The position numbers were made by a program, and so were the translations under genes. This document shows, piece by piece, positions 48,201-60,400 of a DNA stretch of 64,000 bases; the stretch's first letter is position 1; each line of letters opens with the position of its first letter. This DNA comes from Enchytraeus crypticus (taxonomy: Eukaryota; Annelida; Clitellata; Enchytraeida; Enchytraeidae): assembly GCA_905160935.1 (NCBI GenBank), contig CAJHZI010000277.1, positions 248,001 to 312,000 on the forward strand, read 5' to 3'. The notes below the pieces were generated by a model. It was not told the DNA's origin. It saw only the letters and a program-made list of their open reading frames with translations, and did not search any database.

Positions 48201-50781
48201 AAGATTAATAAGCTAGTAAAGCTAAGGTTAACGTCAGTTTCCACACTCGAAAGCGATGTCAGTGACGGGTGAGCCCAGGATTTGAACCCCGTACATATCG
48301 GAGATATTTTTTATTATCTACCTACCTCTCAGTATTATTAAATCTCTGATTTACTGGTAGTAGTTTGACAGTATGTTTCACAATTTCGTCTAGATGCGGC
48401 TAGGATATACGAGTGGAGCACGAGGCGTCTGGTGGTGGAAGACAATGATATACGTCTACTATGTCGGGCCTCGGGAACTCCGCAGCCTAAAATCGTCTGG
48501 CTCGACAGAAACGATAAACCGATTTCTGATTTAGATGATCAGTATCAGGTTAGACAATCTATAATTAGAATCTTCTGCCTCGGGATTTATTCGCCTAGGA
48601 TTTCCTCTTTAATTTCCACGAATGACATCATTTCATAGCGCGGGGGCGTTTAGAGTCAGTAGCGGATGGTGGAATGTGATCCGTTGTTGACGTATGTTAC
48701 GAGTGGAGGCAGAAAATCGAAGGCCACGAATGTAATCAGTTCTATAATGAAGTTGATTTGTTTCTGAGGATTTAGATTTTAAATCGTAAATAGTTCATTG
48801 GGGTTAGAGATATAGTATGACAGTTATATGTTAGAGATAGTATTAAGGTTGTCTGCTTCGCACGTGAAGTAGTCCAACTATATGTTAAAAATTTAATCTT
48901 ACACAATCATCTTTAAAATATTTTATATTAATTTCAAATGATCCTATTCTGGTTTAAGCTTTGAGAATACGTTCGAGCTGTGATTACTGGTCTAATGCTG
49001 TTCCATCTTTGCAAAAACATGCAGGTTCATTATGCATTCATTTTACTCGTTGACAGAAATTTTCATTTACACAGCAGGGGCATGCTGCTTTCATATGACA
49101 TTATAAAAAACAACAATTCTCGTTGACCTGAATAAATATCTAGAAATTTCTGGATCTAATCGAGATTGCTAGCACGCCGGTGCTCAAATAAACGAGTTAC
49201 ATCTCATAACGTTTATAATGTTTTTTACTTGCAAGTGAAATCTATGAATACTTAAACGCGAGAGATTGGTTATAATCTATTCGAATTACCTCGACAGACT
49301 ATATTACTCCAGTGGAAAATTTTAAATTATGCTTAAATCAAGAATAGCCTAGAATCGTATAGAATCTTCAAGTAATTATATGAGCCCAATTGTAAACTAA
49401 GCCATACAAGAAGGCGCTTAACTTCATTTTCAGCCACACAGATTATGCTAATGATTGCAATTGTTAAAAGTATTTTAAGCAAGTTAAATAATCTGAAAAG
49501 ACTATACTTTGCACGTGTATGTCGCTTTTTGTTAAAATCGACTTCAGAGGCTTCTAAAAGTTTAATGCAACATTCTAGGAACATCAAACTAAAAATAGTT
49601 GCAATTCATTTGATACTATTCCATTTAATTCTGGCTTTATTGCTTAACGACGAGGAAGGGATGCAACGGTAGAGTTTTGATGTCGACTTTAGTTTTGCTG
49701 CTGCTCGTAATTTAAGAGCTGGTATCAGGGGTTTATGAGGACAAACATTAACACTAATTGACAGGAAATGCTATTTATGATAGTTCCTTTTATAGGTGAT
49801 TGTAAATAGGATGAAGCGTTATATTTCTTCGGCTTATATATCCGGCGCGCTATGTGGAACTCTGACATCAATGAAATAAATGACTTATTGGTTAATGGAC
49901 TAATTAATTTGATTGGTTGATTCACTGATTGGTTAATTGCTTGATTAATTTTATAGATTTTAAGCAACGGTGATCTAGTCATAAGAAAGACAACGTTTAA
50001 ACAGAACATGGGGGCGTATCAGTGCGTAGCTAACAACGGCCATGGAGTAGATACTGTATCAACTTTCGTATATCCGGTGAGAGTGAATAGCTCAATAATG
50101 ATTAATTAATTAATAATTACTTAGTAAAACTAATAATAAATTCATTAATTACTAATTCATAATTCATTAATTATTAATTTGTTAAAATAAAAATAACAAA
50201 TTCTTAGAATTACCCTTGTTGCTTCCTGGTTACTTAATAATAGACCAACCGTGGATTGCACGTGTCGTAAAAGGCGCAAAGCACTAAGACACAAACCTAC
50301 GACAGAAAGGGCATTCGATTGGTGAGCGCCTACGGCGCCTAGGCTTCAGAAATTGCTACACAACTTTCTAAATCCCCATCCTAGTTGAGCTGAGATTCAA
50401 GAGAAGGTGATGATAATCACTTTGTTATTACTACCATTCAATTTGTTATTGCTACTATTAAGTAGTAGTAATAACAAATATTGTTGACAACTATTTGTTA
50501 CGATTACTATTTAATAGTCTTCTGTATTAAGCTGCACCAAATTCGTATTAAGAGATCTTCATCTACGTAGACCCCATCAGTTGCGGGCTTGTCAGGATTT
50601 CGAGCAAAGCACTCAAATGTCTTTGTCATTTACATCTAGGCGGGTCAGCCATATTTAAACCGTATTATTTAACTTTTAATTATACATTAACTTACTTTAT
50701 TTTTACTTTTTGATTCTATAGGCTGGAAAAGAAACCGGCAGACCTGCGGCAAGATTCAGTCCAATGGATCTGAATCACTGA
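44931..50781 (+). CDS. ImpL2: ImpL2-like secreted protein with two immunoglobulin domains
   Basis: Predicted secreted antagonist of insulin-like peptides, as for Drosophila ImpL2 and relatives. Coding exons: 44931-45272, 45731-45908, 46988-47059, 47954-47992, 48394-48548, 49957-50076, 50722-50781; phases agree and give 321 residues. The signal peptide core is LCLTLVVLSALLLVSQAS; it fits better behind the second ATG at 44976, which may be the true start. Ig1: Cys93, Trp105, DAGEYICV with Cys156. Linker 174-211 is basic and holds GKR (192-194). Ig2: Cys234, Trp246, then LSNGDLVIR and NMGAYQCVANNGHG with Cys285, ending DTVSTFVYP as ImpL2 does. One N-glycosylation site (Asn165, NIS). An AATAAA at 51035 fits the 3' end. 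Confident on family; binding partner inferred from homology. Confidence 0.88.
45731..45908 (+). CDS. ImpL2: ImpL2-like, coding exon 2 (end of Ig1)
   Basis: Acceptor AAATAAAG ends at 45730; donor GTCAGTA from 45909, phase 1. Encodes an acidic loop EDYEELSEDESMS and the C-terminal half of Ig1. The donor is the first of three tandem copies of the same sequence. Confidence 0.85.
45901..45992 (+). repeat. Threefold 32-bp tandem repeat over the exon 2 donor
   Basis: A 32-bp unit (GATTGTAGGTCAGTATGCTC plus TAGATTTACAAT) starts at 45901, 45933 and 45965. Each copy holds the exon end and the GT donor (45909, 45941, 45973). Use of a later donor would add 32 or 64 nt and shift the frame. Confidence 0.9.
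46988..47059 (+). CDS. ImpL2: ImpL2-like, coding exon 3 (inter-Ig linker)
   Basis: Acceptor AATTATTTAG ends at 46987; donor GTAAATT from 47060. Phase 1 both sides. Encodes EAPLEIKERRMIANSRSGKR and AFK. Confidence 0.75.
47520..47625 (-). repeat. Repeat family C fragment
   Basis: TTTTGACTCAATAGTGCTCG and GTTGTCATTGATGACTGTAG correspond to 28040-28085; ends in TTATTATTATT. In intron 3 of ImpL2. Confidence 0.5.
47700..47845 (+). repeat. tRNA-derived SINE, family A
   Basis: Sense copy: GATGGGCTGAGTTGGTGGC, GGCGGATCAATAGATGCAGG, GCAGGAAACTGACGTTAAAA. In intron 3 of ImpL2. Confidence 0.7.
47954..47992 (+). CDS. ImpL2: ImpL2-like, coding exon 4 (39-nt micro-exon)
   Basis: Acceptor TTTCTTTTGCAG ends at 47953; donor GTAAGAA from 47993. 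Phase 1 both sides, so skipping it keeps the frame. Encodes KSSSCDKKSTEN in the linker, adding an unpaired Cys. Confidence 0.65.
48214..48300 (-). repeat. tRNA-derived SINE, family A, partial
   Basis: Antisense: GCTAAGGTTAACGTCAGTTT, GACGGGTGAGCCCAGG, GGATTTGAACCCCGTACA. It ends about 90 bp before the exon 5 acceptor. Confidence 0.75.
48394..48548 (+). CDS. ImpL2: ImpL2-like, coding exon 5 (first half of Ig2)
   Basis: Acceptor TTTCGTCTAG ends at 48393; donor GTTAGAC from 48549. Phase 1 in, 0 out. Encodes RLLCRASGTPQPKIVWLDRN, a canonical I-set Ig strand B-C region. Confidence 0.88.
49957..50076 (+). CDS. ImpL2: ImpL2-like, coding exon 6 (second half of Ig2)
   Basis: Acceptor AATTTTATAG ends at 49956; donor GTGAGAG from 50077; phase 0. 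Encodes ILSNGDLVIRK and AYQCVANNGHGVDTVSTFVY, the most diagnostic match to ImpL2. Confidence 0.88.
50228..50412 (+). repeat. SINE family B, sense copy
   Basis: ATAGACCAACCGTGGATTGC, GAAAGGGCATTCGATTGGTG and AGTTGAGCTGAGATTCAAGA followed by a GAT-rich tail. In intron 6 of ImpL2. Confidence 0.7.
50722..50781 (+). CDS. ImpL2: ImpL2-like, coding exon 7 (C-terminus and stop)
   Basis: Acceptor TGATTCTATAG ends at 50721; TGA at 50779-50781. Encodes AGKETGRPAARFSPMDLNH, a short tail past Ig2. Confidence 0.8.
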   Translation, partial: AGKETGRPAARFSPMDLNH

Positions 50782-51060
50782 ATAACTCATCGGAAGGAAC
50801 TCAAGCTCTGATTTGACGTCATGAACATTACTTAACGTGACGTCACAGAAGAAGCCCGTGACGTATTTCTGCAGTTTCTGCGGATTCACCAAAACTATTT
50901 ATTTATTTATAGTCAATGTTAGTCTTACAGTGAATTAAACGAAATCTCATTTAGTTAATGGCAGCAAGTGAATTCGGCTGACGATAAATTACTTCGACGA
51001 TGTTTAATGAAGAGTTTTATGTGTAAATTAAGAAAATAAAAGAGAAGTGATTGCATAAGA
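50782..51060 (+). other. ImpL2: Likely 3' UTR of the ImpL2-like gene
   Basis: AATAAA at 51035-51040 is the first polyadenylation signal after the stop. Cleavage some 15-25 nt later would put the end near 51055-51065. Confidence 0.55.
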
Positions 51061-51840
51061 AAAGTTCTATTTCATTTTAATAACTAATGAAATTGTTAAG
51101 AATCCGTTGTGAACATTTATAAGCTATTAATTTAGCCTCAACAACAGAAGATGACGACTAGAGTCAAATGATGTTTGGCATCACTCTCAGAAGCGCTTAA
51201 TTAAAAAAGACAAAAGCAAGTATCTACTTAGAAAATTAGCATTTTGTAAAGGCCACAATCGAAAAGCAAGGTCTGATCTATTGGAATTTTTATAATTAAA
51301 AAATCATTTAATCGTGTGCATTGTAATTTGAAACCAGCAAGTTTCACTGCATCTGCCTTTAGAGGCGAAAATGCAGTTACTAAAGAAAACAATGCCAAGC
51401 ATTTCCCCTTTTTGTTTGATCACATCGAGATTTATTCTCTTAAACTTTTTCTAAACAAAATGATCAAAATAACAATTAATGGAAAATTGCACAAATTTTC
51501 TAGTCGGTATTTAGTCGAATCAGAAACATTCCTACTGCTACTCTAGCATTAAACGTTATTTAGAGACAACAACACCTTGACCTAGAATAATGGCAGAACA
51601 CCATTTTAAATGTCGCTAGGATAATTAATGACTTTATATACAATTACACACGCAGCAATCAATATAGAATGTTAGACTAAAAGGTAGTCTTTACCAATAA
51701 TCCATACTATATAACTAAAAGTGTATTAATAACGCTATAAAAACAAAACAATTTAATTGTTTAATATGCTAACGAAACAAACGTCTTTTATCAAGTTATT
51801 ATGCGACGAAACTTTGACTGCTCCAGTAAGAAACGTTGAT

Positions 51841-52086
51841 CTACATTTTCGTTAGAGCCTCTGAGTTTTTGGGACCCTTTGAGAGTCCTGAATCGATACT
51901 CATACTGGATTCCGAAGATCCTGTGCTGGTAACGGAAGTATCTTTAACAGTTTCATTAATCTTAGGTTTCAAATCCTCATCAGACGCTGAGATAACGTGT
52001 TCCATTGTTTCCATGGCTAGGTTTTCCTTTCCGTTGGACAGATTTGAAATCTTAACCAGGTTAGATTTAGAGGAGAATGTGACCGC
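51841..52086 (-). CDS. SLC5, last exon (cytoplasmic tail)
   Basis: Acceptor TTAACTTCTACAG ends at 52087; TAG at 51843-51841. The 81 residues are Ser/Thr/Glu-rich (TSTGSSESSMSIDSGLSKG) and end LTKM. No helix. Phase 0 in. Confidence 0.82.
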   Translation of the reverse strand, partial: AVTFSSKSNLVKISNLSNGKENLAMETMEHVISASDEDLKPKINETVKDTSVTSTGSSESSMSIDSGLSKGPKNSEALTKM

Positions 52087-55000
52087 CTGTAGAAGTTAAC
52101 AAATAATGAGCTCATTTAATATAAAGTAAAACTTCTTTAAAAAAAAATTTATTTCATATTAACATTCATTAATAAAAAAACTTAAAACTATCTTCTTTCG
52201 CACTCTTCCCTCCTCTCTCTAGCTCTTTTTCCTTCTCACTCTCCCTCTCTCTCTATCTCTCTCTCACTCTCTCTCTCTCTCTCTCTCTTCCTCTCCCTCT
52301 CTCCCTCTCTCTCTCTCTCTCTCTCTTTCTCCACTATCTTGTCTTATGGTATAGAGCAAAGATAAATATTACTAATAGAAAATAGCTTTCCGAATCATTG
52401 GCAATTTGGAAATCAGAAAATTCTACAACTGCAAGCGTTCTTAAGGCACATGAAAGCAGCTGCGTCCATAACACGAGATGGTCTCCGTCATGACATATGC
52501 AAACTAAAGCTATTTAGATTGCTCACATTCAAAACACTACTAATGGAAAGCTAAGTCGGTCGAGGCCATTGGTAAAAGGTCTCCTGTTTCCGTCACTGAT
52601 CTTTATTCTCCAAGTTATCGACCAGAATATTTCCTAGTGATAAATTGAATGAAAGTAGAATAGATAGATTGGTTAACTGATTGAGTGACGGAATGACTAA
52701 CTGCTTGTTATACTTGATATATTTATTTATTCATTTATTAATTAATATATTAATTCACTGATCGATAGATCGATTGAATCACAGTTCCTCCAACTGAACA
52801 TTTATCGATTGACTGATAGAAGATCGATTACATTATTGGCGATGAATTGATGGATTTAATGGATCAATCAATTGATATCTAAGCACGAGGGAACATAGAA
52901 CAGAAGCAAACCTCGGCCACATCATCATCAGGTGACTGGACTGCGCCACAGAGCAGACAGTCCCTGCACTCATCGGAGCAGTAGCAACAACATTCATTCC
53001 TCCAACTGAACGTCAGTCTCACGTCCGTGTCCTTAGCCATGCCTGTCAATAGGTAAAAACACGCATTATACTGAAATGATCAACTATGTTAATATTTATC
53101 ACTTTTAACACCACATGTTTAAACCGTTAGGCAATTTAGTCCATTTTCCGTTTAACCAGTCCAGTGAATGTCCGATATTTTACTCTCAGATCAGCGCGGC
53201 TGGGATTCGAACCCACGAGGGTTCACTTCATCTCAGGATCTATCATTTAAAACTTCATGACGTTACCCCTGCGCTATTGCTAGTATTACGTCAGTAGCAA
53301 CAACAACAACACCAGAGAATTGTGTACAGAGGCGTCAGACGTTTACTAAGGTTTATTGTTATACTTTGTTTTCATCATCAGAGCGATTATTTTTTGATCA
53401 TCTCGACATTTTTTAAGTATACTAAGTGATAGAAACTTACATGTATTCAGGTAAACAAGCAAGTAATATAAGAACGACTGTCATAAAGGAGCCTGAATTA
53501 GGCTTATATGCAATATTGGCTGGAGCCAGTCGGTAAGATATTCGACCGCGGATCATTATGTGCGGGATTCTAATTCTGGGCTCGCCCGTCACTGACATAG
53601 CTTTCGATACTATACAATTTAACAAGCAGCAAATTAATAGTGATTTAGTAACTAAAATTAAATAAAAAATAACCTTCATAGTGCCTAGAAAACAACTTGT
53701 AACAAATACACTTGTTTAATTTTTTGATTTTTTTCTTAACCTGTCAACACACTGACTGCGATTCCGACGAGAATGGTAACACTGAGCGAAATGATCCCAT
53801 AATACATGTGAGACAGCTTGTATACCCATGCTACATCAGCGCCGCTGTGGTAAAATAAATATACAAGAATTATAACCTCTCCATTTTGTTGCTATCTTGG
53901 CTAAACGATGTAAGTAAAATAAATTTTCTGCTTGTCATTTAATGCCCACATATAACATTAACTAAATTGAAAATACTTGCAACATAGTAATTATTTTAGG
54001 TCCTGTTTTTTTCAGCAATTACATAAATCCAAAGCTAAGCTAAAGCCAAATTTAACGTCAGTGGTCTGCATGATATCATGCCAGTGATGACTGTGTCACG
54101 GTGAGAGCACTAGATTTGAACTTTGCACCTATTGATCCGCTGCCGAATAAAGTGCTAACAAGCCACCGACTCAGCCCTCCAAAATATCTTTCAAGGCCTT
54201 CAACAATTTTCTTACAGGTATGCAAGTTAGATTTTTTGACTGCATTTAAACAAAGGACAGGCATCTTTTTAGATCTCCCTTTTGGCTTCATTATATAATT
54301 TGTCAGTATGATTTATTGAAGCGGATTATAATGACACTGAGTAGCATTACTGACATCGTAGTTTGTTACAGAAAAGGACGCTAAATCTTTATTAATAATA
54401 AAATTGTCATAATGGCCTTGATAAAATTGAAATCGGCTGCTAGGTCCAGACATTTAGAAGAGGAAAGGAAACAAAATATACTGTTTGTTCATTGATAACA
54501 TTAATCGTCGGATCACACTTAGGTCATCAAATCCATCGAAAGGGTTCTCATCAGATTTCTCATCAGATTTCTCATCAGATTTCTCATCAGATTTCTTTAA
54601 CAAAATCCTGACTAAGTCTGTTTGACGATATAAGGTGTATGAACAGATTTACTATTTTGTAAATCTGACGGTATATTTAAGGCATTTAACTATTACATTA
54701 CTTTTATCCCGGAAAGCTTACGGATTAGGAGCCGGGGATAGATACTCCGTGGAGCTGTAGAACAGTTCTGAGGTAGTCACATCCCAGGGAGTGGTCGTTG
54801 TGTAGTTGGTCAGGTCGCATACCCGACACCCAGCTGTGCTCATCGGCAGCTTAGGCAGAGGTGTCTTGTTGTGGATCAGTGATCCCACTGCTATCCACGA
54901 TGATACCACCAATCCTGTTATCAATCCCGTAAGCGCTCCCTGATAATATAGATACTCGGATTCAACCGCATGTAATATAGATAAATGGACTTCCGGCATG

Positions 55001-56734
55001 CCTTGAATGGAATTTGGGATAATAGGCGACTTAAAAAGAACAATCAAATAGGCCTATGAGAAATGGATATAAGAAAGGGGTTCAGAATTCCAAATATCCA
55101 TATCAAAGTTTTAATATAAATGTCATTATATATTAATGTAAAATTCATCGTAGTTAAATACAGTGTTGTGTCGCAGTTGTTTGCGTGAAAAGTGTTATGC
55201 GTATTAGTTTCTAGAGTGAAAATGTTATGTTTTTGTATTAAGCACTTCATTACAGTAAATAAAATCAATCTTAAATAGCTCATAAATTTATACGGTTACT
55301 AACGGAGATGCAGCAGATAGTGAATGAAAATATTTTCTGAGGCATTTCAGGGCAAAGGATAAAAACAATTCGCGCAGATCTAGTTTCTATCAATTGACTC
55401 TAACAACTGTAGATTTTACTACCTTTTCAAACGTTGTTTACTTTTGCGGTGTGTTTGAGTTATTTTAAAATAATTTTCTAAAAACCATTAAAAGCATTAA
55501 ATGTAGTAACGATTATCATTACTTAGTGGCAACAACCAGGGTCAAGGGCGTAAATATAAAACAAGAGATAACTCACTTTACTGTTGGAGAATGGAAAGAA
55601 CAGACCAAGGGCCAGGGTTCCAGTCAAAGGGCCACCGATAAATCCAAATATACTGAGAGCTATTTGTAGAATCAAGGAACCGAAGTACTTTGCCACCAAA
55701 CCAAGCAATATCGTCACCACTCCGAACACTAAGACTGCACAAAATAAGTAAGAATTTTCTAACTTTACAGTTTTAAATAAATAACTGTTCGGAATAAATA
55801 AATTCATCAACCATAGCAAATGTTTAGACACTCTTAATTTATAATACGAATAGATTTGTGGAAAGTAGATTAAAATTAATCTAGTTTGGCTCAAATTTAG
55901 GCCTAAACCTATTTAGCAATCAGTGTACATGCAAGTGCTACTCTGAAACTATTATTGTTATCACTACAATTCACACTTTAAGTTAATTAGCTAATAATTA
56001 CAATTAAATTTTAAGTCATTATTATTATTGACGGCGGGATTATTGCACTTGGTTTAGTTGCGCGTCAATCATCGAAGTTCAGCTGCATCGACCTCGGTTA
56101 GTACTTTATGGGTGACCATTTGGAAGACGGAGTGTTGGTAAAAGCTTAGGAAGGAAAAATCCCAGGGTGATGGAAGGTTATTCTTAAATCCGCGTCGGCT
56201 GCAATTGATGCGCCATAAAAAGGCAACGATTACTAATAACCATGGAGAGGAAGGAGGAAATGGGTCTTAAACAAGCATCTGTGCTTCCTGACCCAGTGTG
56301 CCGTTATGTTTATGTTATTATTATATCGCATAGAAGTCATGGCAATATCCACCTAATACAACTGAGGAATTCTCAATAAATTATTCCATTCAAATTATTC
56401 ATGAAGTAACGTAGCTGAGGTTTTATGGCATAGCCTTTATTCTATCACAAGTGATCTATAGATCTGGATTAAATAATACCATTCCGTACTTACTGAGGGC
56501 TCTTGAAATGATGGCGCTGATCCTCTCAGACAACATGTGTCCTGTTTGCTTCTTGTACATCGGATGTATGAAGTCCACGAGAAAGACAGCGGATAGTGCG
56601 TTCAAACTACCCGATACGGAGCTATATTAAAAACAATTAACGACTTCAGTAAGAATTGGTTTGAAAATACACGCAATCAAACAGTTACTAAAAGCAGGCA
56701 AACAGTTAAAACGAGAAGAGGCAAAATTAGTCTC

Positions 56735-56779
<45 letters not shown>

Positions 56780-57412
56780 AACTTAGGAGGGCAGTAGGAA
56801 GGGATAAACCTTTAAATATAGAGGAATTTTAAAAATGTAAGAGACAAAAGACTCTACAGTTAAGTACATAGCTACTGAAAGTTTAAAAGATAGACTGTTT
56901 TAATTTGTGTAATATCAAGCAATTAACTAGCTTACCGTTACTAATGCTGAGCTATTAGCAGTATAACCTCAACGTCAAATGTGTTTAAAAATGATTTTAT
57001 TTTAAACCTTAAAGCTGCGCTGAATGCAGAAGTTATATAGATTCCTGGAAGCCCCGGAAATCCTTCCATTAGATCCATGATGAATATAGGTACGAGCTAC
57101 AGGTCAATAACAATTATTAAACAATTATTATTAACGCTATCATCAGTAACAAACAGCATGTCCTGCACCGGCTTCTTCCGCCGCTTAAAGATAATGTTAA
57201 CTTTAAGCTCAGGGAGAGGGCTCACCCCTTCTCTTTACCATCTAAGCGCACACCTTTGATGGATAAGAACTTTATAATTAGAATGCTATATAAAGACTCT
57301 TATTAAGTTTTTTTAAAACAATGTCTGCTTATGTTTATTACTTTCTATATTGCCATTTGTGTGTGTGTACGTTTTCTGCAGTATGTCAGATTTCATGTAA
57401 TAAACGAATATA

Positions 57413-57465
<53 letters not shown>

Positions 57466-60400
57466 TATATATAATATATATATAACAAACAGAATGTTTT
57501 ATTTTCATATATGGCGAAATTTAATCCTTTTAAAATTACATGTAGGAACTTATACTTTAGTAATTGATATAAAATAATATCAGCTGACTATTATTCAATA
57601 AAATACATAATGTATTAATTGGCATATCTACATAGTGCTTGCTATCATTCTTTCAGTCTGGAACAGTAAAGTATGTCTCACTAACTATGTTGCTTTCTTG
57701 TGTTTAATAACTTGCATTTGTACTATCACTTTCTTTCTCTCTCTCTCTCTCTCTCGCTCTCTCTATCTGACTTGTTCGCATTAACCATTTTCTGGTTGCT
57801 TTTTCCATTATTTAGTATCATAAATATTTCAGAATTTTTCTAATTTTTGCTGATATAGACAAATAAACTGTTGAATATTAATGTAAATTTTAAAGGCAAT
57901 CACTTGGTTACCTGATCATTACGTTGAACGAGCTTAGCTGTGACGGGATCACAGTCCGCATAGAAAGCGTACATCAACATCCCAATCAAGACGACGAGAA
58001 TAAATATAAACACAGAGGCCACCACCGCGCCCCACACTGCTCTGAACAAATCAAGTTTTTTTAAATTTAAACCGATCTAGCCTCAAAAAATAACTGAATT
58101 TTACGAAAATTAAAGATTAAAAATTCTATATTATTATTGCCTGATAATGTCTAATAACTGTCTGATATTGTCTGATAATACCTAATGATTCTGTATTATA
58201 ATTTAAGAATTTAAAGATTAATTTTTTATTATTATCATTGCTGTCTAAAAAGATGGTGGAATGGTGTTAGTATAACTTGTTAATTATTTACGTGAAGAAA
58301 ATTGTGTATTTCAATTTAGATTTGTAATGAGCCTATCTATTTTTTGTCTTTCAACCAACATCTTTCTATTAGTGCACTTTCTAATGGCAGCTCCATGGCA
58401 TATAACGCATCTATCATCAACAGCATAATTATAATAAATTACGACGTTTAACGCATTCAACAACATTGAAAGAGGTGTTTAAAAGCTTGAAACATTGCTA
58501 TCATATAGCAGCATAGACAGCAATCCGCTGTTGTCGAAAGAACCCTGTCGTCATGCAGTTATTGGAACCTTGACAAGCAGAATAAAGTTATGAAAATACC
58601 AGGGTGCCTTTTATGAAGGAATTTATCTCTGCGAGAAAATTTGTTACGTTGATGTAGACCTACATGTAATATGAGAAACGTACAAAATCATATTTCAATA
58701 AATCAGATATTTCTCTTCCATCTAATATGATCCATGTTAGATTAATTTATTATTATATTTATCTTTGATAGAATACAAATAAAACTTGCAATATTATTTT
58801 GAGCAATACACTGCATAAAACGCCAAAAGATTGTAACGATATTTAGTTTATCTGATGAAACATGAACGAAATGAAACACGACTATATGAAATGAAATGCT
58901 AATTAGAACCATAGTAAAAACAACAAATATAAGAGAAATCACAGTATACAAACACATCATGCAAGCATCATATCAATGATTATAAATACATCGAACATCT
59001 AAATGTAATCAATCATTCAAGTTAAAATCAAACATCTTATTCATTGAATGAAACATGAAAACTAAGGCATGAATAGGATGAACGTAATTTAAGTCTTGAC
59101 ACCTCTGAGCAAGTTTCAGTGAGCGGACACCGAGGAACTTCTGAATGACGGATTGGCTGGACGCGTACATAGCAACATGAATGGTTGTTCCGCCGATCAT
59201 CTGAGTCCAGAAAGTACTTCTTACAGTAGGGTCAGGATTTAATCTGCCCAAATACACAAAAAGTTATAAATCTACGATTCGTAAAGAAAATGTATATGAA
59301 TTGTTTTATACAATCATTATTTCACCAAACTCATGGCAGTAAGAAACACATACAACAGAAATCAAACACAAATCAATGTAAAGAAAATATAGAATGCATA
59401 ACATATATTTATGGACTACAAATTTTTAATCTTCAACATTTAATTTTTATTTTTGTTTTTGTTTATTTTATAAAAAATTTGATTTTGAAATGCAATTTCA
59501 TCATAATATATAAGAAGGCTATTTTGCAATAAAATAAATAAACCTCGCTATATGATAGTATTGCATTTATATGTAAATTCATGAGGCAGTATAATTACAC
59601 TGTATTAATCGTATTAATTGTATAAATGAGCAGTATTAATCACACCATTTCAAAACTTTTATTTCTCTTTTAGTTGGGATTCAGGTAGAAAAGTTTTCGG
59701 AACCAGCAAGTGGGGCTGAAAAATTATCTAACTATAATCTAACGGCTTTTCAACAATTTTCCAGTTTAATAATAACAATAATTATTCCGGTATAGTAAGA
59801 CGATAACCTATAAAATAATCCCTAATGCTTAAACCAAAAATAAATTTTAAATTGCAGAAAATTTCTCTTCCAATTTAAAATGCTATGCACATGCAATATA
59901 TAGCTAGCTTTTGAAGAAGTAAGATTTAAAATATATAAACATACTTGAAAAGATTAGGTACACCTACTTACTCGTCAAATTTGATTCGTTTACCCCTCAT
60001 GTTGATATCCCACACAGCCCCGAGCCCCCCGAAATGAGCCGACCCGATTATGACGACCATGAGCAGACCAGCAAAGACCATCAGCATTTGAAAGAAATCA
60101 TTCCATAGTGTAGCCTTCATGCCTCCCTGTTGCAGGTTCAAAATTATAAATTAATAGAGGAGAGCTTTTACAAATATATTATAAATAGTGATATTCATAG
60201 TTAATATATTTTGTATAAATGAAGCTAGAGGAATCGCATTCTATTCCAAAATCTATTCCAGTAGAGCCAGTGAAGCTTGTGAATTATCCTCTTTCTGAAC
60301 CATAGTAATTAAAGTTTATCATTTTAATTAACTGAGTTAACAGGATGTGAACTTAGTTAAAAAAAGTGAAGTCACTGAAGTTAGTAATAATGTCTTTTAG

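Noticed and set aside
53519-53612. tRNA gene
   Set aside because: A- and B-box-like words are present, but the cloverleaf does not form and the same sequence recurs as SINE family A across the window.
56030-56145. Functional 5S rRNA gene
   Set aside because: The 5' third is missing, the C-box is diverged, and it is fused to a dispersed repeat body.
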